A DNA stretch of 64,000 bases. It comes from CAMDPA01 sp965223035 (GTDB lineage Bacteria > Pseudomonadota > Alphaproteobacteria > Rhizobiales > Hyphomicrobiaceae). Numbering within the stretch: position 1 is the stretch's first letter; the number at the start of each line of letters is the position of its first letter. Below, piece after piece: positions 59,428 to 64,000 of the stretch. A model generated the notes under the pieces. The model searched no databases, had not been told where the DNA came from, and saw nothing but the letters and a program-made list of their open reading frames with translations. The translations under genes were made by a program, and so were the position numbers. Location of the stretch: the NCBI GenBank assembly GCA_965223035.1, contig OZ244980.1:1798001-1862000 (forward strand), written 5' to 3'.

Positions 59428-60266
59428 GGTCGGCCTCCACCCAGCAAGCGGCGCGTCAAGCCGGCGAGCCCGCCGGGGCTCAACAACATCACCGCGATCA
59501 TCAGCCCGCCGTAGATCAGCAGTTTGTAGTCATTGACAAATCGGACGACCTCCGGCAGCAGCGTCAGCAACAAAGCGCCAGCGACCACGCCCCAGATGGA
59601 GCCGATGCCACCGATCACCACCATTGCCAGGATGGTGATGGAGACGATGAAGTCGAACGCATCCGGCACGATCAGCTGGGTAATGTGCGCGTAGATCACG
59701 CCCGCCAGCCCGGCGCCGGCCGTCCCCATCACGAAGGCCGCGAGCTTATAGCGTGCGGCGTCGACGCCAAGACTGACCGCTGCTTCCTCGTCCTGGGCAA
59801 TCATGTCGAAGATTCTTCCCATCCGGCTTTGGCGAATCTGCACCAGCAGCACGGCGATCAGCAGCGCGATCGCGATCGCCAGAACCGCCATGCCCAAGTC
59901 TGGCAGCGGCTTGGGTATCCCGGAAATACCGATCTCCGCGCCGAGCCAATCCTGCTTGCGGACAAAGCCGACGAACAGGAAGCTCACGCCCATGGTGACG
60001 ATGGCAAGGAAATCCTCGCGCACGCGCAGCGAGGCCAACCCCACGACAAAGCCGAGTACCGCCGCGGCCGCCATGCCGGCCAAGACCGCCAGCGCAAAAG
60101 GCCATCCGCTGACCGACAACAGCGCGGACGCGTAGGCGCCGGTGCCAAAAAAGGCCGCGTGGCCAAGGCTGATCTGGCCGCAAAACCCACTGATGATATT
60201 TAAGCTCAGCGCCAGCGCCACGTTGATCGCGGCGAATGTCGCAAGACTGATGAGATAGGCATCCAT
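59424..60266 (-). CDS. Liv-type ABC permease (LivM-like) of the hut operon
   Basis: 280 residues, multi-pass. FCGQISLGHAAFFGTGAY is the LivM signature; GGIGSIWGVVAGA near the C-terminus contacts the ATPase. It lies 4 bp after the LivH-like gene. Confidence 0.92.
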   Translation of the reverse strand: MDAYLISLATFAAINVALALSLNIISGFCGQISLGHAAFFGTGAYASALLSVSGWPFALAVLAGMAAAAVLGFVVGLASLRVREDFLAIVTMGVSFLFVGFVRKQDWLGAEIGISGIPKPLPDLGMAVLAIAIALLIAVLLVQIRQSRMGRIFDMIAQDEEAAVSLGVDAARYKLAAFVMGTAGAGLAGVIYAHITQLIVPDAFDFIVSITILAMVVIGGIGSIWGVVAGALLLTLLPEVVRFVNDYKLLIYGGLMIAVMLLSPGGLAGLTRRLLGGGRP

Positions 60267-60270
60267 CGCC

Positions 60271-61137
60271 CTAGCGCGCCTTTGCGAAGAGGCCCTGAGG
60301 GCGGAACATCAACACGGCGATCAGCACCAGGAATGCGATCGCGTCTCGGTCGAGGATGTTGTCGAGATAGGCCTGGCCGAAGCTTTCCGCGATGCCGAGC
60401 GTGACCGCGGCTGCCAGCGTCCCGGAGACGTTGCCGAGGCCACCCAGCACGATGATCGCCAAGCCCTTGTAGCTGATGATGGCACCCATGCCGGGCTCAA
60501 CCAGGTTGTTGAGGAGCGCGACCAGAACCCCGGCAATCGCCGCCAGACCGGAGGCGATGGCGAAGTTGAGCAGGCGGATGCCACCAGGATCGACGCCGAA
60601 GGTGCGCGCGATGGCCGGATCGGTGACGGTTGCCCGCCAGGCCACCCCGGTGCGTGTCTTTGCCGCGAACAGCCCAAAGCCGCCGATCAGCACGATCGCA
60701 CAGGCCGCGATCGCGATTTGGACGGCGTTGAGATAGACCCCGCCAAAATCCCAGCCGCTCACGAACCACGGGTTATAATCAAATGAGATGCCGTAGGGTC
60801 CAAACACCAGCCTGAACCCGTCCTCCATGGCGATCAGCAGCCCGATCGAGGCGATTAACGCGACGTAGGGCGGCTGATCAAGCAGCGGCCGGTAAACCAG
60901 CAGGTAGACGATCGGTCCGGCGACCGCACCGACCGCAATTGCGACGGCCGTGGCCAGTTCGATCGGCAGGCCCGAATTCGCCGCCAGCACGCCGGCATAG
61001 GCGCCCAACGTGAACAGCGTGGCGTGGGCGATATGAAGTATGCGCAATAGCCCGTAGACCAAGGTCAGGCCGAGCGCCATCATCGCATACATTGCACCTT
61101 GAATGATCCCGACGACCAGCAGTTCAACGTGAAACAT
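60271..61137 (-). CDS. Liv-type ABC permease (LivH-like) of the hut operon
   Basis: 288 residues, multi-pass. LRILHIAHATLFTLGAYAG and GGLGNVSGTLAAA are the LivH motifs. It lies 26 bp after the binding-protein gene. Confidence 0.92.
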   Translation of the reverse strand: MFHVELLVVGIIQGAMYAMMALGLTLVYGLLRILHIAHATLFTLGAYAGVLAANSGLPIELATAVAIAVGAVAGPIVYLLVYRPLLDQPPYVALIASIGLLIAMEDGFRLVFGPYGISFDYNPWFVSGWDFGGVYLNAVQIAIAACAIVLIGGFGLFAAKTRTGVAWRATVTDPAIARTFGVDPGGIRLLNFAIASGLAAIAGVLVALLNNLVEPGMGAIISYKGLAIIVLGGLGNVSGTLAAAVTLGIAESFGQAYLDNILDRDAIAFLVLIAVLMFRPQGLFAKAR

Positions 61138-61163
61138 GACGGCGTTTCGGCCTATGTCGTCGT

Positions 61164-62342
61164 CTACTTGGACGGTGGTGCCAGCAGCTCCGGATCGTCA
61201 ATGGTGGCATAATGTCGAAATGCACCATTGGTGACCTTTTGCGCGGAGACCTCATGGTAGATTTCGCCGAGCGCGTTGAAGCTCAGCTTGCCGGTTGAGA
61301 CCTCCAGATCCTTGGTTGCGGCGAGCGCATTGCGGATGGCCGCGCGATCAGGAGAGCCGGCGCGACGGATCGCATCGGCGGCTACGAGAACCGCGGTGTG
61401 AGTCGAGGCGGCCACCATGTCGGCAGGGAAACCGGCCTTCTTTTCAAAGCCGTCAATGAACTTGCGCATAACCGGTTTTTTGGTGTCGCGGTCGAGCGAG
61501 GTTGTGATGATCACGCCTTCTGCCGCTTTTTTCGCGATACTGATGAAATGCTGGCTGTCGAAGCCCTCCATGCCAACGATCGGCACCTTGACGCCGGCCG
61601 CCCGCAACTGGCTCACCAGCGGGCCACCGGTGAAAAAGTAGCCGGTCGCATATATCGCGTCGGGATTGTCACGCCGCACGCCTGCGACGATCGATCCAAA
61701 CTGGCGATCCTTGATGCTGTAGGAATACTCATTGACCACCTTGACGCCAAAATCGGCGGCCTTTTCTTTGAACCCGGCGACCAACGACTGCCCGAAGTCA
61801 TTGTTGATCGTTATAATGACGACTTTTTTGGCTCCGAGGATCTTGCCCATCAGCTTGGCACCGGCGCGGCCTTGCACCTCGCCCACGAACGACGTGCGGA
61901 AAACGTGATCGCCCGCGCGTGTAATGTCGGGATGAACCGCATAAGCGGAGATGAATGGGACGCGCTTGGCCTGAAACACGCCGGCGGCGGCCCGCGTCGG
62001 ACCGGAATAGCTGCCGGAGATCACCATCGCGACACCTTCGCCGACCAGCTTATTGGCGATCGGTACGGCCTGGTCGGCCTTGGCCTGGTCATCATAGGTC
62101 ACCAGCTTCAGGGGGCGCCCGAGCACACCGCCGGCTGCGTTGATCTGCGACACCGCCAACTCCGCGCCGAGCGATGCGGACTTACCGTCACCTGCCGCAA
62201 ATCCGGTCATCGGCGCATGAAAACCGATCCGGATCGGGTCTGCTGCAAATGCTGCGCCTACCGACAGTAGCGCAGTGGCAGCCGCGGCCGACACGAGGGA
62301 TGCAGCACCGTTCAAGGCGCTTCTTCTGGAAATCAGCGTCAT
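61164..62342 (-). CDS. Substrate-binding protein of the hut-operon importer (urocanate/histidine candidate)
   Basis: 392 residues, Peripla_BP_6 class. N-terminal SRRSALNG resembles a twin-arginine motif followed by a hydrophobic stretch ending AAFAAD. Mature start IRIGFHAPMTGFAAGDG, then VISGSYSGPTRAAAG. Placed between hutI and the permeases, it probably binds urocanate, histidine or a related imidazole; ligand not proven. Confidence 0.9.
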   Translation of the reverse strand: MTLISRRSALNGAASLVSAAAATALLSVGAAFAADPIRIGFHAPMTGFAAGDGKSASLGAELAVSQINAAGGVLGRPLKLVTYDDQAKADQAVPIANKLVGEGVAMVISGSYSGPTRAAAGVFQAKRVPFISAYAVHPDITRAGDHVFRTSFVGEVQGRAGAKLMGKILGAKKVVIITINNDFGQSLVAGFKEKAADFGVKVVNEYSYSIKDRQFGSIVAGVRRDNPDAIYATGYFFTGGPLVSQLRAAGVKVPIVGMEGFDSQHFISIAKKAAEGVIITTSLDRDTKKPVMRKFIDGFEKKAGFPADMVAASTHTAVLVAADAIRRAGSPDRAAIRNALAATKDLEVSTGKLSFNALGEIYHEVSAQKVTNGAFRHYATIDDPELLAPPSK

Positions 62343-62359
62343 CGGTTTTCTCCTGTTTG

Positions 62360-63658
62360 CTATTGGTTGACACGTTGACCCCGGTGCACGACCACGCGAC
62401 CGGACTTGACGACCGTGTCAACCATATTGGTTCCGAAGCGATTGATCACCCGGCGGTGGTCGCCCTCGTTCCAAATCAGTATGTCTGCACGCTTTCCCGG
62501 CTCAAGCGAGCCCCGATCTGCTGCAAGCCCCAACGACACGGCGGGGTTGAGCGTGCTCATGTTCCATACCTGCGCGTATGAGAGGCGATAAAGCCGCGCG
62601 GCAAGCTGCATCATCATTTGCATCGAGATGGACGGGCAGCTGCCGGGGTTGAAATCCGCCGATATCGCCGCGACCACGCCCGCGTCGATCGCGCGCCTGA
62701 CGGCGTCAGGCATGTAGGGCTTGTCCGCCTCGCCGACGCCGTTAGCCAATAGCGGCGGCGTCATTTCCAGCATGTGCAGTGTGACGCCGGGAAAAAAGAT
62801 GCCAACCGTTCCCGCCGCTGCCATGGCTGTGAGGCCAGCCATCGATGCTTGATCCAGGTGATCGGCGGAGGCGGCTTGGAGCTGGGCCGCGATCATAGCT
62901 CCGCCACCGTCGCCGGTCTGGTCGGCATGCACGCGAACCTGCATGCCCAACTCGCGCGCTCGCCGGCCGATCCTCACGCACTCTTGTGCGGTGAAGCAGG
63001 CGGGATCGCAAGCGACGTCGCAATAACGCGATAGCTTCGCCGCGTCGGGTAGCATGTCGATCACCAGTTCGACGTAGTCCGCGCGCCGGTCCGCGAAATC
63101 GTCCGGCACCACGTGCGCGCCCAGAAACGTGGCGATCACGTCGACCGCGTGATCGAGCTCAGCCGTCAGCCGAAGCAATCTGAGCTCGTGCGCTCTCGAT
63201 AATCCGTATCCGGTCTTAGCCTCCAGCGTGGTGGTACCGTAAAGCAGCGCCTGGTCGAGATCGGCGTAGGCCTGGGCCCGCAACGCTTCGTCGCTGGCCG
63301 CCCGCGTCGCCCGGATCGTGGCATTGATGCCGCTTTCGAGGTTGGCACCACGAATCCGACCGCGGATCTTATCTTCATATTCGCCGCAACGGTCTCCAGC
63401 GTGCAGCAAGTGAGAATGGGCGTCGACAAACCCGGGGCTGACGAGCCCTCCTTTGGCATCGATGCACCGGCCGGCACGGAAGGCATCAGCGATCTCCGCG
63501 CTGTGCCCGACCGCCATGATACGGTCCCCACTGACCGCGATGGCGCCGTCCTTGAGCGTATCGAGCCGGTCGAGAGCCGCGCCGGTCAAGCCGCCTGGTG
63601 GGCCTGCGCAGGTCACCAGCTCTCCCGCGCCGATGATCAGCAATTCAACATCCTGCAC
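62360..63658 (-). CDS. hutI: Imidazolonepropionase (HutI)
   Basis: 432 residues from the GTG at 63658; GTGs at 63670 and 63676 are alternatives and no ATG is well placed. Amidohydrolase metal ligands in PGFVDAHSHLLHAGDR, substrate loop LEAKTGYGLS, later HADQTG, and DFNPGSCPSISMQMMM near the C-terminus. It opens imidazolonepropionate to N-formimino-glutamate. First gene of the operon, divergent from the IclR-family gene. Confidence 0.93.
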   Translation of the reverse strand: MQDVELLIIGAGELVTCAGPPGGLTGAALDRLDTLKDGAIAVSGDRIMAVGHSAEIADAFRAGRCIDAKGGLVSPGFVDAHSHLLHAGDRCGEYEDKIRGRIRGANLESGINATIRATRAASDEALRAQAYADLDQALLYGTTTLEAKTGYGLSRAHELRLLRLTAELDHAVDVIATFLGAHVVPDDFADRRADYVELVIDMLPDAAKLSRYCDVACDPACFTAQECVRIGRRARELGMQVRVHADQTGDGGGAMIAAQLQAASADHLDQASMAGLTAMAAAGTVGIFFPGVTLHMLEMTPPLLANGVGEADKPYMPDAVRRAIDAGVVAAISADFNPGSCPSISMQMMMQLAARLYRLSYAQVWNMSTLNPAVSLGLAADRGSLEPGKRADILIWNEGDHRRVINRFGTNMVDTVVKSGRVVVHRGQRVNQ

Positions 63659-63705
63659 TGGAGTTCCCACAATCACCAGCCGCGCAACGGTCCTGTCCGC
63701 TTGAC

Positions 63706-63732
63706 TTAGATTTCCGCATATCGGAAATCTAA
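63706..63732. promoter_or_regulatory. IclR operator palindrome
   Basis: TTAGATTTCCG and CGGAAATCTAA are perfect 11-bp arms about a CATAT centre. It lies between the divergent hutI and IclR genes, 48 bp upstream of the hutI start and 37 bp upstream of the regulator start. IclR-family proteins bind palindromes of this length. Confidence 0.88.
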
Positions 63733-63768
63733 CCCGTTCTATGGGAAACGAGTCAAGGAGTTTGTGGG

Positions 63769-64000
63769 GTGCAAACCGACACGCACCAGGCGCCAAGCTC
63801 AGGCCACGTTCGTTCCGCCCTGCGGGCGCTGGAATTGCTGGAGTGCTTCTCGCCGTCCAGGCAGGAATTGAGCCTGTCGGACTTCGCCCGCGAAACGAAT
63901 TTGCCGGTCACCACCACGGCCAGGCTGCTTTCCACCCTGCAAACCACCGGTTATCTGCGCAAGACCGAGAGCGGGCGCTACGCGTGCGATACCCGACTGG
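63769..64000 (+). CDS. IclR-family transcriptional regulator, cut by window edge
   Basis: GTG at 63769 with AAGGAG 8 nt upstream; 77 codons are seen. The winged-helix N-terminal domain is typical: VRSALRALELLECFSPSRQE, LSDFARETNLPVTTTARLLS, TLQTTGYLRKTESGRYACDT. The effector domain is beyond the window. It probably controls the divergent hut operon through the 27-bp palindrome. Regulation of hut genes by IclR instead of HutC is uncommon. Confidence 0.9.
   Translation, partial: MQTDTHQAPSSGHVRSALRALELLECFSPSRQELSLSDFARETNLPVTTTARLLSTLQTTGYLRKTESGRYACDTRL

Overview
The window is about 60% GC and reads like the chromosome of an alphaproteobacterium. The signs are an ActR/RegA-type response regulator, a RamB/ScfR-type regulator, Liv-type ABC importers, a phasin-like protein and many short palindromic intergenic repeats. 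No rRNA, tRNA, CRISPR array, prophage or intact transposase was seen. Identifications rest on motifs and remembered family features; no database was searched.

Layout. 1-6859: a Liv-type importer (permease cut by the window edge), a divergent HTH/IrrE-type regulator, a receiver-only response regulator and a LigB/LigA extradiol dioxygenase pair. 7150-15430: a selenium locus. A leftward operon encodes a PhnCDE-like (putative selenate/selenite) ABC importer and an NADH dehydrogenase-SelD fusion. Beyond it lie a SenB-like selenosugar synthase gene and, head to head with it, a SenA/EgtB-like gene. Together they look like selenium uptake, selenophosphate formation and selenoneine synthesis. 15803-22036: a Rieske protein, a VWA protein, a phasin-like protein and a cluster of decayed genes (cyclase-type TPR protein, 3-hydroxyacyl-CoA dehydrogenase, P450). 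22210-26845: a cyanide-insensitive-type bd oxidase behind a 13-bp tandem repeat, a gentisate-dioxygenase-like cupin, and a GNAT gene with one in-frame UGA followed by a SECIS-like hairpin. 27666-36588: an SPFH protein, a TIR/coiled-coil/FGE membrane fusion, an exported protein, lycopene cyclase, an SDR and an ActR-type regulator. 36789-39530: copA and a CsoR-family gene flanking a palindromic operator. 39732-52234: a broken small gene, an AI-2E exporter, a YqjE/YqjD-like pair, an ATP-grasp ligase with an M14 deacylase, PPK2, an MTHFR-like protein, a thioesterase, an alcohol dehydrogenase, an exported isoaspartyl methyltransferase and a DUF1629-like protein. 53012-64000: a TauD dioxygenase, PaaN, then a coupled operon hutI-ABC importer-hutU read away from a divergent IclR gene with a palindromic operator.

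Two repeat families punctuate the intergenic DNA. Family A (ten copies) is a palindromic element bounded by CTAG-like ends, 61-64 bp as a solo unit or 138-157 bp as a double unit. It supplies the stop codon of at least four genes, including senB and crtY. Family B (ten full or partial copies) is a roughly 100-155 bp GC-rich element that begins with a TCCGCC/GGCGGA palindrome and contains a longer stem-loop.
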